DNA of 64,000 bases. Source: Hygrocybe punicea. Taxonomy: Eukaryota; Basidiomycota; Agaricomycetes; Agaricales; Hygrophoraceae. Where the stretch lies: the NCBI GenBank assembly GCA_963556145.1, contig OY744463.1, positions 3,534,001-3,598,000 on the forward strand, read 5' to 3'. Numbering within the stretch: position 1 is the first letter of the stretch; every line of letters begins with the position of its first letter. The notes under the pieces are model-generated. The model saw only the letters and a program-made list of their open reading frames with translations, had not been told where the DNA came from and made no database searches. The translations under genes were made by a program, and so were the position numbers. Below are positions 48,571 through 60,244 of the stretch, piece by piece.

Positions 48571-51006
48571 TCAAGAACTAACCGAATTCTTTCTCAGTCC
48601 AAATAACCGTTTCAATGGGCTAGGTTTAGTCTTCGATTTGGAGGACTTCGAATGGGCATCGACTGCATCAACGATAGCAATGGCCTTGGCTGGGGCAGAC
48701 ATCGATGACGAATATTCTGCAGTGGGCTTCTTCTGCACCTTGCTTGGCGAGGACGCAGTTCCGTTGGGCGACCGCGGTGAAGAAGGCGACGAGGACCGGC
48801 CGCTTTGAACTACAGATTCCGGACTGCTTCGATTTTCGGCGGGTGATTTCCTGCCTTCAACGTTAACGAGCACCCATCCGTGCATGCTTCCGTCGCTGTG
48901 CACCTCCTTGCCTTTGCCCTTGCTATGCGCCGCCGGAGGCGTTGGAGGTGGAGGTGGCGGAGGTGAACGAGGTGAGGGTTGCACAATCACTCCTACAGAG
49001 CCCACTTCACTCTTGATCAGTCGCTCGGCATGATGTGTGACTTCCGGCAAGGCCACTCGCGAAATCACTTCTTGAACCGCTCGCTCTCCATTATCATCGT
49101 CGTTCGAATCTGCATTGCTTACGCCCTGCTCTTCTTCAGGTAACCCTTTGATAGGTGTCGGTGTCCAACCTCCAGGCACTGTAGGTGAGCTCTTTGACTT
49201 GCGCTTCCTCCGATCTTGGCCATCTTCTCCAACACCACCGCCAGTCCATTTGATCGGAATTTCAACACTAGCATTGCTGGTTGATGAGAATGCAGAGTCT
49301 CGAAAAACGCCGGGGCCCAGCAGCGGTATGGTCCCAACCGAGCTGGAACGCCCATTATGGGGTAGGGGTTGAACGGTGGTGGGAAATGCCTGGACTTGTG
49401 CTGGGGCAGATGTAGGCAGATGTCCCGGCGGTGTTGAAGACGGCGGGTTCGATTTCAGTAGCGGAGGTGTCTTCGAGCGCGTGGAAACTGGGCGAAGCGG
49501 TCGATATCGACCAGGAGGAGAACGGGATCTTGGCCTGTCTGTGACGTCGACTTGTGCCGGAGTGATTTGGGATAATGGAATCTCTGAATTGTCTTCAGTC
49601 GCTGGAGATTTTTCGTAAATAATATCCCGTGGATGCAGCGGCTCATGGCTGCGCCAACCGGCAGCACTCGTAGCGGCACCAATGCCCGTCATATTCTCAA
49701 CATCGCTAGACACAGTGCTTGGCAACGTCGCCCGGATTCCATGATCGTCAATATCATGCGTAACTGAGATCGGAATTTGCGCTCTGGGAGCGGCTTTGCG
49801 CAAGCCTGATCCAGCCGTCGGATTACCTTGATCGGGGGGATTATCGTAACCATGTATATTAGAGGAGGAGATTCCGTGAGAGACAACATGCTCAGTGGCT
49901 GATCTGCCGTGCTGCAAGTTCGAGGGAGGGGAATAAGGGCGTCGTTGCGATGTCGGTGCTGAAGCATATCTTCGATGCTGAGCAAGTGGTTGCGAATTAA
50001 ACGGTTGTTCTGGACTCGATCCTTGAGCCATCCGGGGTTCTCCATTTGGAGAGTTGAATATAGAAGGTGTTGGAGAGTCAAGTGTGGTAGTTTCCTGGTC
50101 AGATGGCGGGGCAGAACCTGTGAATATCCAAAGGTCTTTCACGCGTGATCGGTTCGACAGGGAAAGGGATGTAAGGAGGGAGAAGGAATGGGTGTCAAGG
50201 GAAGAGAGAATGGAAAGGATATGTCGTAGACTGTCCGTGGCAAAGGTGTCCTCGTGAAACCCTAGAAATGCACGGATCGTACGCGATATGGGTGAGTGGA
50301 CCGGCCATCACAATATTGAACTGGTTGCCATACATTTGTATCCCTTCAACTTGAATTCAAATGTCGCTTCGGCAACCTTCTTCTCAGATACAACACCACG
50401 AGGCCAGGACCCTCGCACGGCTTGGAGAATGGCAGGAGTAGAATGAAGAGGCGGAGAGATGACGCGCAGCCGGGTAGCGGATGTGAAAGACAAGGCAAAG
50501 GCGACTCTCTGGGCCGTAGGTAAATGTGAAGTCGTGCTCCCGGACCGACAGGGATCGGGAGACGTTGGTGCCGGAGATCCAGAACGAATAGAGGAGTCAG
50601 AGAGAAAAGAGGGCTTTGAAAAAGCTATCGCGAGGCGATCGTCGCGCTCGCGGCCATAGTCAATCGTAGAAAGGTACAAATAACCGTGTTGGAAGACGAT
50701 GGCCAGGATGTCGATCAAGAGCTTTTCTGAGGAGACAGTTTTCGGATTGGCCCAGGGTCTACCATCGAGGGAAAACTCGCATAGGTTAAGATTAACATCT
50801 TGGCGAAACGCGGTTGTGAGACCGTTTTGGTCGAATAGACGACGGAGGGTCGCGATCACAGGTGGTGGGAAAGAGTATAATCGCACAGCGTTCGAACCTG
50901 AGAGAGTAAGAAGACAAAATGTATTGGTCGTTGTCCGTTGCTCGCGAATAAACTCCTTCCGAGGTATGAAACCTGAATCTGCGGGAGTTGTGGTAAATGA
51001 GGGCAT
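48571..51006 (-). CDS. Uncharacterised protein with folded N-terminus and long disordered tail
   Basis: Two exons (51006-50334, 50261-48571; intron of 72 bp) close in frame to 787 aa. The N-terminal roughly 270 residues look folded: VIATLRRLFDQNGLTTAF, NLCEFSLDGRPWANPKTVSS, KLLIDILAIVFQHGYLYLST, FEFKLKGYKWFHEDTF. The intron restores GYKWFHEDT, which supports its borders. The rest is Ser/Pro-rich with PPPPPPPTPPAA and ends with a basic patch LKRLFGLRKNSVSS. I do not recognise the family; it looks restricted to basidiomycetes. No catalytic residues or membrane helix are apparent. The basic C-terminal tip could bind acidic lipids. Confidence 0.85.
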
Positions 51007-51647
51007 GATGATATACCGAAAGTATTGTCAGACTAGCGGTTGACTGGCACGCGATGGGTGTTGAAGGCCTAGGAAGAGGCGGGAGTATAAACACTAGAGA
51101 ATTAATGTTAACGTAGTCACAGTGATTCCATGCAGACTCTCCTGGCAGGTTACAAGGACGAACTTGAAAGTGATTGGCGCGAAAAACACGTTTTGTGCCT
51201 TGACGTCACGAGGTTGCTTGCATGTTGCTTACCTCAGCAGGTGGCGGTGCAAAGTGTGATTCTGTTTGGTCGCAACACGAAATTTGACATTCGCGGCAGT
51301 AACACTAACACTATATAGCTAACAGGCTCAAGTCGAGTTCCCATTGATGATTCCATTGCAAAAATGCGACGAAAAAAATTACTTGGCTACAAATTATTGT
51401 TCTTGTCACATGACTTGGCGGTGTGTCACCCAGTAAAAACAATAAAGAACTAAATAATTGTATGAATACCACTTTTACTAGTTTTAGATAATATTATTGT
51501 CTGCAACAACACAACTTTCAAAATGTGACTGGATATCTGTGTATTATTTGATCACAAAAATCTCCCTACATGTCTGTGCTCCACATTCCTGCATGCTCAT
51601 CGTGTCTGGCTGGTGGTTGCATTGTCTGAATCCTGTGTGGTAAGCTC

Positions 51648-51726
51648 AAAAACCTTGCTCGCAGTTTCAATTGCGTGCAAATAAAATAAAATAAATCGAA
51701 AAAATCTGAAAAATGCCAAAAATCCT
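51648..51726 (+). repeat. Left terminal inverted repeat
   Basis: It pairs with 53048-53126; differences are a few substitutions and a changed number of AAATA units. Confidence 0.75.
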
Positions 51727-51786
51727 TCAACTCATCCTCCTGCCTCTAATTCTCATCTATGAAAGGCCCTTTCTCCTCAGTTCATC

Positions 51787-52340
51787 ATGGTTTATCACAG
51801 GATTAGCGCAGACATGAAATATCGGGCCCTGGAACTCCTGCTGGAAGGGTGGGAGGCAGCCTCTGTCGCTGGTTCTCGGTGTGTCGGAATGGAGCCTGGC
51901 ACGTTGGAAAGACGACTTGGAGAAAACAGGAGCAATTGCTCAGCAGCCTATACATCCGGGATGGGTTCGCATTCTCAATACTGCTGTAATTGAGGACCTA
52001 CAGGACCTGATCAACAAGACGCCCTCTATATCTGGACGAGATTGCCGAATGGCTTGCTCTCAACCATGACATTCCGATTTCGATTTCTGCATTGCACAAA
52101 ACCCTTGTCGATATGGGGTTGACATATAAAGTTCTAAAGCGTCATGTGGCTCAGAGGGATGAGGAGGCACGAGCAGCCTTGCACGAGATCGTACGCCATC
52201 ATTTTACTCGAGAACAATTTGTATTTCTCGACGAATCTAGCAAGGATGGGCGGACATTCCATCGAAAATATGGACCCACTGTGAGCAAGATAATACCAGC
52301 TAATCCAAGTTTTGAGACTTTGATTTGCTCGATCATGGTT
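51787..52340 (+). pseudogene. Tc1/mariner-like transposase, frameshifted and truncated
   Basis: The remnant begins MVYHRISADMKYRALELLLE, the HTH start common in agaric Tc1-like elements. It then changes frame (VSEWSLARWKDDLEKTGAIA), again at HDIPISISALHKTLVDMGLT, and ends after REQFVFLDESSKDGRTFHRK, which holds the first catalytic Asp (FLDES). The second and third acidic residues of the DDE triad are absent because the sequence is lost after about 52275. At least two frameshifts and the truncation show it is dead. I have not rebuilt the reading frame. Confidence 0.75.
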
Positions 52341-52970
52341 TGAAAGCCATTTCCATCAGTCAGAAGAAACCCTCCAGCCTTCGCTCGACTCCAGCGCCAA
52401 GTCAATAGTCGTTCTTGGGAAACTGACAAGAGAGTTGCGATCGCACCGCACAATTGATCCCAAGTCATGCCTTGATGGATGAATTGGGGACCGAATTTGC
52501 GTGGCTCCTGGGGAACGAGTTTGTTTCCTTTGCGTGACTTTCCCTGCTGAAAAACTGGCGGCACGGGAACTTCAAAATAATACGACACGTTGAAGGTAGC
52601 CTGAGTGACAAGCTCAGTGCCACTGGCCTGATCACTTTTTCGGGGCTGGCCACGTTTACGCTTTGGGCCTTGCTCTTCCTCAGAACACAAAAGCTGCCGT
52701 TTAAGTTTGATTTTTAGAGGGCTCAGGCTTGGGTGGTGTCTGTCTCCTACAAACAATTTATCAGTGGATGACGAGCCAATGTGGCGGTGAGATCATCGCA
52801 CCTTGTTCTCCATGTGATTCCTCATCGATTAGCCTCATCACTCACGATGTCTGAGAGGGAGAATCGTCGTGATTCGTGGAGGCGTTGATGGCTTCTTGGC
52901 GGGTTCCATCCCCTAGACCACAATCCTTCCCAGATGGTTGTGGAGTTTTCCCGGATGGGTGGTTGGCCAT
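52276..52970 (-). pseudogene. Element-borne ORF of unknown function, broken
   Basis: It starts MANHPSGKTPQPSGKDCGLG at 52970, close to the right terminal repeat. A probable intron (GTGAGT donor near 52848 to TTTGTAG near 52748) and an apparent frame change in an A-run follow. Then comes a basic AT-hook-like KRKRGQPRK and the segment KFGPQFIHQGMTWDQLCGAI followed by ATLLSVSQERLLTWRWSR. I do not recognise this family; it is neither transposase-like nor RT-like by eye. It ends where it meets the transposase remnant. Confidence 0.5.
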
Positions 52971-53047
52971 TACGGCCTTTCAAGAGGTTCTACTTCAAGA
53001 AAGAATGTTACAGAGGGTGAAATGGAGGACGGCTGTCAAGTACTGGG

Positions 53048-53126
53048 AGGATTTTTGGTATTTTTCTGATTTATTTTATTTATTTTATTTTATTTGCACA
53101 CAAATTGAAACTGCGAGCAAGGTTTT
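53048..53126 (-). repeat. Right terminal inverted repeat
   Basis: It is the reverse complement of 51648-51726, with a slightly longer TTTTATTTTATT tract. Confidence 0.75.
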
Positions 53127-53359
53127 CGAAAACGCAAGAAGTGGGTCCAATGATAAAGACAAGCCCTTCAATTTGGCCCAACTCCAACTCTGGACCTTGC
53201 CAGTTGTGTGGTATATAGGATCTGTGCTGTGAATATTCTTCCATTGAGGAATAAAGTACAAAATAGCTGAGATTAGCTGGAAAAACCCAAGTCCTAGGCT
53301 CGAAAATACTGGTCAATGCCCACGATACACCCTTCTTTGCTACCGTGACACTAGCCTAA

Positions 53360-55289
53360 ATGTTGAACGGATTGAAAAAACTTGATGTTCTGATGTGTGA
53401 GTGCTTTAGATCTTCAACATCTCAACACCGGATGAGCATCTGGATTTCGGACGACAGGTGGTACCGTACGTGTTGGTTGCAACGTTTTTTCCCAGCGATT
53501 TGAGGATGTTGGCTCAGGGCGAGTACACCACTGGATGGACTGCAGCGGGGGCTTCAACATCCGACAAGAAAGCATGTCCGTTATTGCTTTTTTAGTCGTA
53601 TAGCACTAACCCTTGACGCCAGGTTGGCGTACGTTCCTTGGGTCCGATATCTTCGTTGCCACCAGTATTCACAACAAGGCTAGGTTGTTGGCCTGACACT
53701 CTTCGATCTTCGTCGTTTGGGCAAGGCATGACTACCTGCAATCTCTGTGCTTTACTGCTTTACTCTTATTAATTTGGTACATGCAGGTACATAAGCTCGG
53801 AATGGTCGGTACCAACGGCGACAAATTCCCAGCCATACGCCAGCATCTCCACAGAAACATTGCCGCAGTGTACAAAGACATGGACACGTCGTAAGTGTCC
53901 CGCCTATACGTTCCCTATGTGAATCCTGCGATAGATTCTACCAATTTCCTGAAGTGGGAAAGGTTGATCCCGAAGCTTGTGAGTCGAATTTCACTTTCCT
54001 AGATCAACCCATGCAATTCATGACCTAGACATGATTGCCATCGACAAGTTGTTGCCTGGAAATGCCATCATCGTGTTTACTCCAGACAGTGTGTGAACTC
54101 ATCCCCAGTGCTTCTGGTAATTCATGTTCACCCATTAGGCACTCATTATCCGATATGTATGTACGCGATTCAACGCGGAATCCACGTCCTCGTGACAAAA
54201 CCCGCAACTCAGCTCCTCACCCATCACAATGAGCTAATCGTTGCCGCAAAGAAGCATGGTGTGGTCTGCTTCGTCGAACATCACAAACGGTCGGTCCTTC
54301 AGCTTCGATCACTAGGCAAATCGGCAATTAACCGTTCAGCGTCTGTTTCGCCTTGATATGTAGCTTTGATCCGGTATACCGCGATGCCAAAGCCCGCGCA
54401 GCTTCACTCGGCCAATTCAACTTTTTCAGTGCTTGGATGAGTCAACCAAAGAGTCAACTCGAGACGTTCCGGGCTTGGGCAGGGAAGGACTCCGATATTA
54501 GGTCTGGAGAATCTGTTCTTACCACACGTCACATTAGGGACTTACACGGGGAATAGTTATTACCTGTCATCCCACCACATTGATATTTGTTGCTGGATTC
54601 TTCAGGACAAAGCCGTCCCAACTCGCGTAGTCGCCAGCGCGGCAACAGGTATCGCCACAAGTGAGCCGTACAACTGTGTTCCGGGAACAGAAGATACCAT
54701 CACTCTTCTCGTCGATTGGCAGTCCATCGCCAGTCCCAAGCATAACGGCGTTGCAGTGTACACTGCATCGTGGACAGCTCCCTTGAAAGCTGGCGTGCAT
54801 TCTGCTCAACACTGGTACTACATGGCTGAAAAGGTGAGTTTGTCATCATGCCCTTCCGTACTTCAACTCATCAGAAAATATATATTTATTCTAGGGGGGT
54901 ATTAATGTGGACCAGGCACACCGTGGGTACGACGTTACCGTCGACGATACAGGGAAGACCTGGCACAACCCTTTCTAGTGCGTCATTCACCAAATGATCT
55001 CCTACGCAACCTCAACGTATTCACTTTCAGCATGAAATACTCACCTTCCGAAAGTGGTCACTTTGACGGTCAGCAAGGGTATGGATATGTGTCCATTGAG
55101 AAATTCGTCGACGCCGCCCGCAGTGTTAATGCAGGGCTCTCGAAACCAGAGGATTATGACAAGTACGGCCTACCCACGATCACCAATACTGTGTTGACCA
55201 CTGCTATCTTGAACGCCGGCCGCATTAGCCTGGACGAAAAAAGACCCGTTAACATAAAGAAGAGAGGAGAGACATGGATTCTGGAGTAA
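53360..55289 (+). CDS. Gfo/Idh/MocA-family oxidoreductase (Rossmann fold)
   Basis: Thirteen exons close in frame to 420 aa. They are 53360-53396, 53458-53465, 53518-53571, 53623-53628, 53684-53725, 53787-53890, 53935-53978, 54029-54088, 54139-54289, 54364-54501, 54557-54833, 54895-54977 and 55031-55289. Exons 2 and 4 are 8 and 6 nt. Exon 2 completes the dinucleotide-binding start (LMCGTGEYTTGW) and exon 4 supplies V-G in [16 protein letters not shown]. Introns 53572-53622 and 53726-53786 start with GC. Later marks are [26 protein letters not shown], the catalytic region [24 protein letters not shown] and [15 protein letters not shown]. The protein probably oxidises or reduces a sugar or sugar acid with NAD(P); the substrate is unknown. 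The first Rossmann glycine motif is GTGEYT, usual in this fungal subfamily. Confidence 0.87.
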
Positions 55290-56340
55290 TCCGTTGGAAA
55301 CAAAATGCACGGGGCAGCGGCCATCTATAATCATCCTCCAACAAAGTAATTTGACCGGTTCCTAGGGCAAACTTTGATCTCCCTTGATTTCTGCCCAATA
55401 AAATTTAACTCTTGTCCGCAAACTTACCAACTTGGACACCTTAATGTGATCCGCCAATACTATACTAATGTGTCCCATGAGAATTGTGAAAATGATCGGA
55501 TGGCAAATACGAATGTGTTATTTGTCAAGCCAGTGTTCACAAATGCCATTTGGGCTAGACAAGGAGTACGATTGTAAGGCGACAGCCGGTGGTAGGTGAG
55601 AAGGATTGTTGTAACATGAACGACGGTGAAAAGGGGCAAGGGAAGTGGATCGGGGTTGGAGATTGTAGGATTGGCAGGGTTGATAACGGGAGGGTACCAA
55701 AAATAAGGAATATAAAAGAACCTGCTACGCAACGTACCAGGTTGGTCGGCGGCCGGAAGAGTGATGAAAATATTTATATAAAAGAAAATAAAGTAGAACA
55801 AATGCGATTGGCTGTCGACCGCGGCGTGGGATTGGGGAGGGGGATGATTGATGACTGAAATGTAAAATGCGGTGGAGAGTGATATGAATGATGCAAGGAG
55901 ACTAAAGATTGGAATGAGTGTAAAGTGGTGGGAGAGAGGAACTGTATGCGAGAGAAAAGAGAAGAGGAATCGCGCGGGACAGAAGGGGCTATCCATACGA
56001 GACAAGACCAAGAAAAGGGCGGCAGATGAGAAACTGTCCATTCGGTCGTACAATCGCTGCGTATCGCGCAGTGCGAGATAGAAGCGCCATTATTCCTAGT
56101 GATCTCGTCACGTAGATTGTACGCCTACCAGTGTAGGATATTGGTGCGGGAAATGAAAAATGACGATTGCAAGGGAAAGTGATGCATGGATGGTTGAGCT
56201 TGCAGAAACAGAAATTGCGCGGGATGGTCGGTTGGACGTGTATTGTGTGGTATTACATTTTGCGGATGGGTGGATCTTTCAACAGGGAATGAAATGAAAA
56301 ACCGACAGAGGAAATACAGTTTTAGCCTTTATGTCACCAT
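55290..56340. other. Intergenic region between convergent oxidoreductase and cyclin
   Basis: About 1 kb of 3' flank. A 198-codon minus-strand frame (55460-56053) is hydrophobic and low-complexity, and I do not accept it as a gene; it is more likely 3' UTR of the cyclin. No repeat of note. Confidence 0.4.
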
Positions 56341-57806
56341 TCAAGGAGAAATATTGAGATTGTGGAGCGCAGGACGTCCGAAGGTAACGAAGTCATGGGG
56401 AAGGTATTGCTCCGGTGGAGTGTCTACTCGATGTTTGTTGATGACGGGCTCAAAGTTTACCGATGGCATGTTCTCCTTGTCGCTCTCGGTATAGGGGTTG
56501 GAGAAGGGATCGCTGGAGAACGACGGACTGGTGGGTGTGAGCGGCATGTCGTCAGAGAAGTCGGACAATGACGTGGTTGTGCTAGTCGGCGTGCTAACGG
56601 TCGACATTGGCGAGCGCGTTGGCGTGACTGGGAAGGGTGCAAGAGCTTGACGGATGAAACAGCCACCCTGAAGGTAAAACTGCACGACAAACGTAGCGGC
56701 TTTCGAGTAAAACGCGTACGAATACTTTTTGACCAGAGTCTCTGAGAGGTCATTGACGTGTTTGGCGAGACGATTGTCCAGATAATCAACAATCTCTAAA
56801 CACTCCTCTGTTTCTTCCCAAAAGCGGCGAGTCTTCCCACACAAGAACCGAGCCAACGTTAGCGCTCCCAAAGCGATGGAAGATGGAGTATGTTTGACGA
56901 ATTCACGATAAAACAGGGTAATTTCCATCAAGAACCGGGCCACGTGTTGTACTTTCGGCTCTTCTGCGCATGGTCCACAACACATGAGTCTGAGCCAGGC
57001 TTCGGCGGTGGGGTGGCCAAGAGTCCATTGAATGGTGGACAAAACATGGCCTTCCATCTGGACGAATGCTGATTCGTCATAAGTCTCGCGGCAAATCTGG
57101 GTAAGGTCTTGAACAGTCGGCACACGTTCTTTGGCATCCTCAAACTTGGCGGCAATCCATAAGGCAGCACATCCTACCAGCTGATAGTGTTTGATATACA
57201 CAATGCGACGGGATACGTAACGATCCACGATATTGAGTGTGAGATACAGGGTTTCGGGTCGAAGGCGGAAGGTGAAATGAATTTCGACAAGGAAATCGAC
57301 GAGACATGGACGCATATGCCACTTGATCTCGGGTTGTTGGTCCATGGACTGAGTGGAAGACATAGTATACAACTAAGGGATGATCTCCAATTGAGCGGAG
57401 GCGCATAGGGAATGGAGCGAAGACAGACCTCCATGTCATGCATGTATTGTCGAATTTCTTCGCGATACTCCTCCTCCAGCAGTACACCTTGTCTGCGGAG
57501 AGCCAAGATTTGGGCTTCGCGCTGCCGCTGTTGGAGCATCGCTGATTTTGCAGAGCGGGGAGATCTGCGAACAGGGCCCTGAGCAGGAAGGAGGGGAGTC
57601 TTGTGAGATTTGACGACGCCATGAGGGGAGGGGCGCTTCCTGGGGTAAATAGTGGTTCTGTGATGTTTGGTAGTGGCCGAAGAAACGTCCTTCATGTTGG
57701 GAAGAGAAACGAGAATCGATCCGGACGAGAGTACGATCGATTGAGGGCTAGAGGTTGAGGGGGTAAGATTAGCACGACAGTGGGACGACAATGTGAATGA
57801 AGACAT
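56341..57806 (-). CDS. B-type (mitotic) cyclin
   Basis: Two exons (57806-57429, 57348-56341; 80-bp intron) give 461 aa, starting MSSFTLSSHCRANL. The cyclin box begins EIKWHMRPCLVDFLVEIHF, then RPETLYLTLNIVDRYVSRR and HYQLVGCAALWIAAKFED, the typical B-cyclin pattern. A cyclin C-terminal fold follows (VARFLMEITLFYREFVKHTP, SSIALGALTLARFLCGKTRR). The N-terminus is basic and Ser-rich; no clear RxxL destruction box is certain, although RANLTPSTS is a candidate start. The tail is Thr/Ser-Pro-rich (SLSDFSDDMPLTPTSP) and could be CDK-phosphorylated. Whether it is the Clb1/2, Clb3-6 or Cig type cannot be settled here. It should activate Cdk1 at S/G2/M. Confidence 0.9.
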
Positions 57807-60240
57807 TGTAACGCCGGCGAGCGAGGCGAGGTTGTTTGCGGGAACGGGCAAACAGAGAAATCAAACGCGAGATCGAAATGCAGCAACAAACATTGCACCG
57901 ATCACGACAATGGCATTGCAGCCGGCCAGTTACACAGATTAGAAGGAAGGACACTGACCGATTGCAAGCTGCAAATCATGCGACGACGACGGCGACGACG
58001 ACGACGGCGACTGCTACGGCGACAAAAGGTGTGTCGAAGGAAACCGTCGAGAGCAGTGTGGCAATGCGGCTACGTAAAAGGACGAGAAAAAGCGTTGTTG
58101 TCAGCGTGAATGCTCGTCAGGAGGAGGAGGAGGAGGAGGAGGAGGAGGAAGGGGTCGACGTCGTGCAGGACAACGAGCACGACGAAGCTGAAAAAGAGAA
58201 AACAAGGGTGGATTTAGATATAAAGACCGAAATGGAGATGTCCAAATATAGAAACTTGAAAAAAATCCGGTGTGAAATGATATCGTCACAAAATAATTCA
58301 AAATGCTCTCATCTGATCTCTTCACACGGAACACGACCCGATCTCAGAAATAAAAGAAATTAAACGTCACCGCGCCAGTCCTCTGTCCCAGGCAGCGGCG
58401 CGGCGTCCCTGCTGTATGTGTATGCAGCACACGACGACGACGACGACTCGTGAAAAGCGTTCTCACTTCAATGGGTTCTGATCTCTCGTCGTTAGTCCTC
58501 GTGAACTCGTCATTCATCAGTCAACTCACCGACTTGACCAAGGACGGGGCCTGCAGTGGCTGCGGCGGTCAGAGAATGCGCGTCAAAGAAAGGCAACACT
58601 CACAGCGGATTGAACAGTGTGTTGGGGAAGAACCAAAGAGTGAACTGGAGCAATTAAAGACGAATTACTTTGCGAGTTTGGATATAAAAGAAGGAATGTG
58701 GGTGAGTTGATCAAGCTGGAACAGACAGGACAAAAAACGAGGAGAGTCGCTCGAAGTGAACCGGGCGCTGCGAGGAGAAGGAGGGGGAGGGGAGGGGAGG
58801 GAACCTCGCACTCGTCTGGAGTAGAGTGTAGAGAGTGTCGACTGGTACAGACACAACTTTTCAAGGGGCAACTTGGAGGGCTTTCAAAAAATGCACACCC
58901 GCTTATGCCTACCTTGCACAGGTTAGGCCTCGGCGATATTTTCAAGCCTTTTTTTGAATCCAGCCGTCCACGTTTCCTGCCTGCAGGCAAGCCATGCTGA
59001 GATTCGCCCGCACTTTGGCTATAATTTAGGTAAGCAATCTATTGGAAGTGTATCTAGAAAAGGGTTTATAGGTGCTCCTTAAAGGACTTGGTTTACAGCT
59101 GTTTCTCCCAACATTCTGAAGACAAAGCCTCACCGGCCTCACCCTTGGCAATTGATTTTTCCAAGCATCGCCAGAATCCAGCGCTGACCCTTGCCTATCT
59201 CAGGCACCTCGCTCACACTTGTCTCCCACCAGGTCTAGGCTGGTAAAGGAACCCTTTCCATCAGTCACCCCTTATCATTCATCGATGGACCTACACATTT
59301 GTCCCGTGCTATAAAATATACATAACGTACATTACGACCTTGATGCCTTAGATTGTACATACGCAACAGCCGACAGGTTGTTACTCGCCCGGTTATCAAA
59401 TGTAGGATGCAGGTACCGAATAACAAGGCATCGTGGCTTCCAGCGACTTTACGAACACCAATAATGACCGTCTGTGATTGCGGCGATGACACATTTCAAT
59501 GTCCTCACTTGACAGCGATCCACTACGTTCAGTGCTAGGCGGCACCGCCATCCCAAGTCGCCCAACGCGCCTACTAGAGTATCGTGTATGCAATCATCGA
59601 GTAGTCGCAAGGCAGCCCGAGTCCCGCTCTTACGTATCGTTTGCAGTCAAGATGTAGGTAATGCCCTTCGCCGCGCGCAGCCGTGTACGTCGGGGGCTTC
59701 AAGTTGGAATCATCACATGTGTTGCAAACAAAGAATAAACCAGAATCAGAAAGGAACACTTTGATGAAACATTGACAGTGCGCCCGAGATTTGCAACCGC
59801 AAAGTGCCAGCGTCTACGTAGCATGGAGGCAATAAACAACTTCCGGTGTGCCAGGTTATATCACATTATGCATCAAGTAGGGTCATGTAGGATCAACTGC
59901 CAGCCGACTCGTATCGATAAGTATCTCAGATCGCAAAATAAAACTCGCAAGTATTCCTCAATAGCAAGCTGACAGTACTACAAGTAGTCTTCTGGTGAGA
60001 GAACTTTCATCCATCATCAACTATATGAGCGCACGCGAAGTAAAGGGGTTGCGAGCAGGTTAAACATCTAAAAGGAAGGGGACAATGGGGGGTCTGTGGC
60101 GTGGGAGGATCGGTTATGCTCGCGTTTTTTCGCGTATTTCGCGTATGCTCGCGTGCGCAGCCACGCGCGAGGCCTCTGTCCCCTAGCGAGGCGAAGCCGA
60201 GCCGTTTTGGGTGCAAGCCATTTTAGGTGCGACGCGAAGC
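57807..60240. other. Gene-poor region upstream of the cyclin
   Basis: About 2.4 kb without a supported gene. The part next to the cyclin holds CGA/ACG-type triplet repeats (57979-58023) and a (GAG)n tract (58117-58149), followed by CGACGA at 58431-58448. These probably lie in a long cyclin leader or promoter. The rest (58990-60080) has no visible structure; 60120-60240 is rich in CGCGT and GCGAAGCG words. Confidence 0.45.
58117..58149 (+). repeat. (GAG)n microsatellite
   Basis: About ten uninterrupted GAG units, in the presumed cyclin leader/promoter. Confidence 0.85.
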
Positions 60241-60244
60241 GGAG

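Larger units (their letters stand above)
51648..53126. mobile_element. Decayed DNA transposon with 79-bp terminal inverted repeats and two convergent ORF remnants
   Basis: The ends 51648-51726 and 53048-53126 are inverted copies (core AACCTTGCTCGCAGTTTCAA, then an AAATAAAATAAAAT tract, then CCAAAAATCCT). Between them lie a Tc1-like transposase remnant reading rightward and a second ORF remnant reading leftward, meeting near 52275-52340. I see no clear target-site duplication. The flanking DNA is ordinary intergenic sequence. The element is about 1.5 kb, too short and too broken to be autonomous. Confidence 0.75.

Noticed and set aside
55460..56053. 198-codon minus-strand frame, hydrophobic
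   Set aside because: Low-complexity Phe/Leu/Ser composition, no ATG context or domain, and it lies in the 3' flank of the cyclin on the same strand.
57836..58363. 175-codon plus-strand frame with Thr/Ala and poly-Glu runs
   Set aside because: It is produced by ACG and GAG triplet repeats upstream of the cyclin; no non-repetitive protein-like core.
58583..58990. 135-codon minus-strand frame with Pro/Ser/Leu
   Set aside because: No domain and no splice partner; composition matches random pyrimidine-rich DNA.
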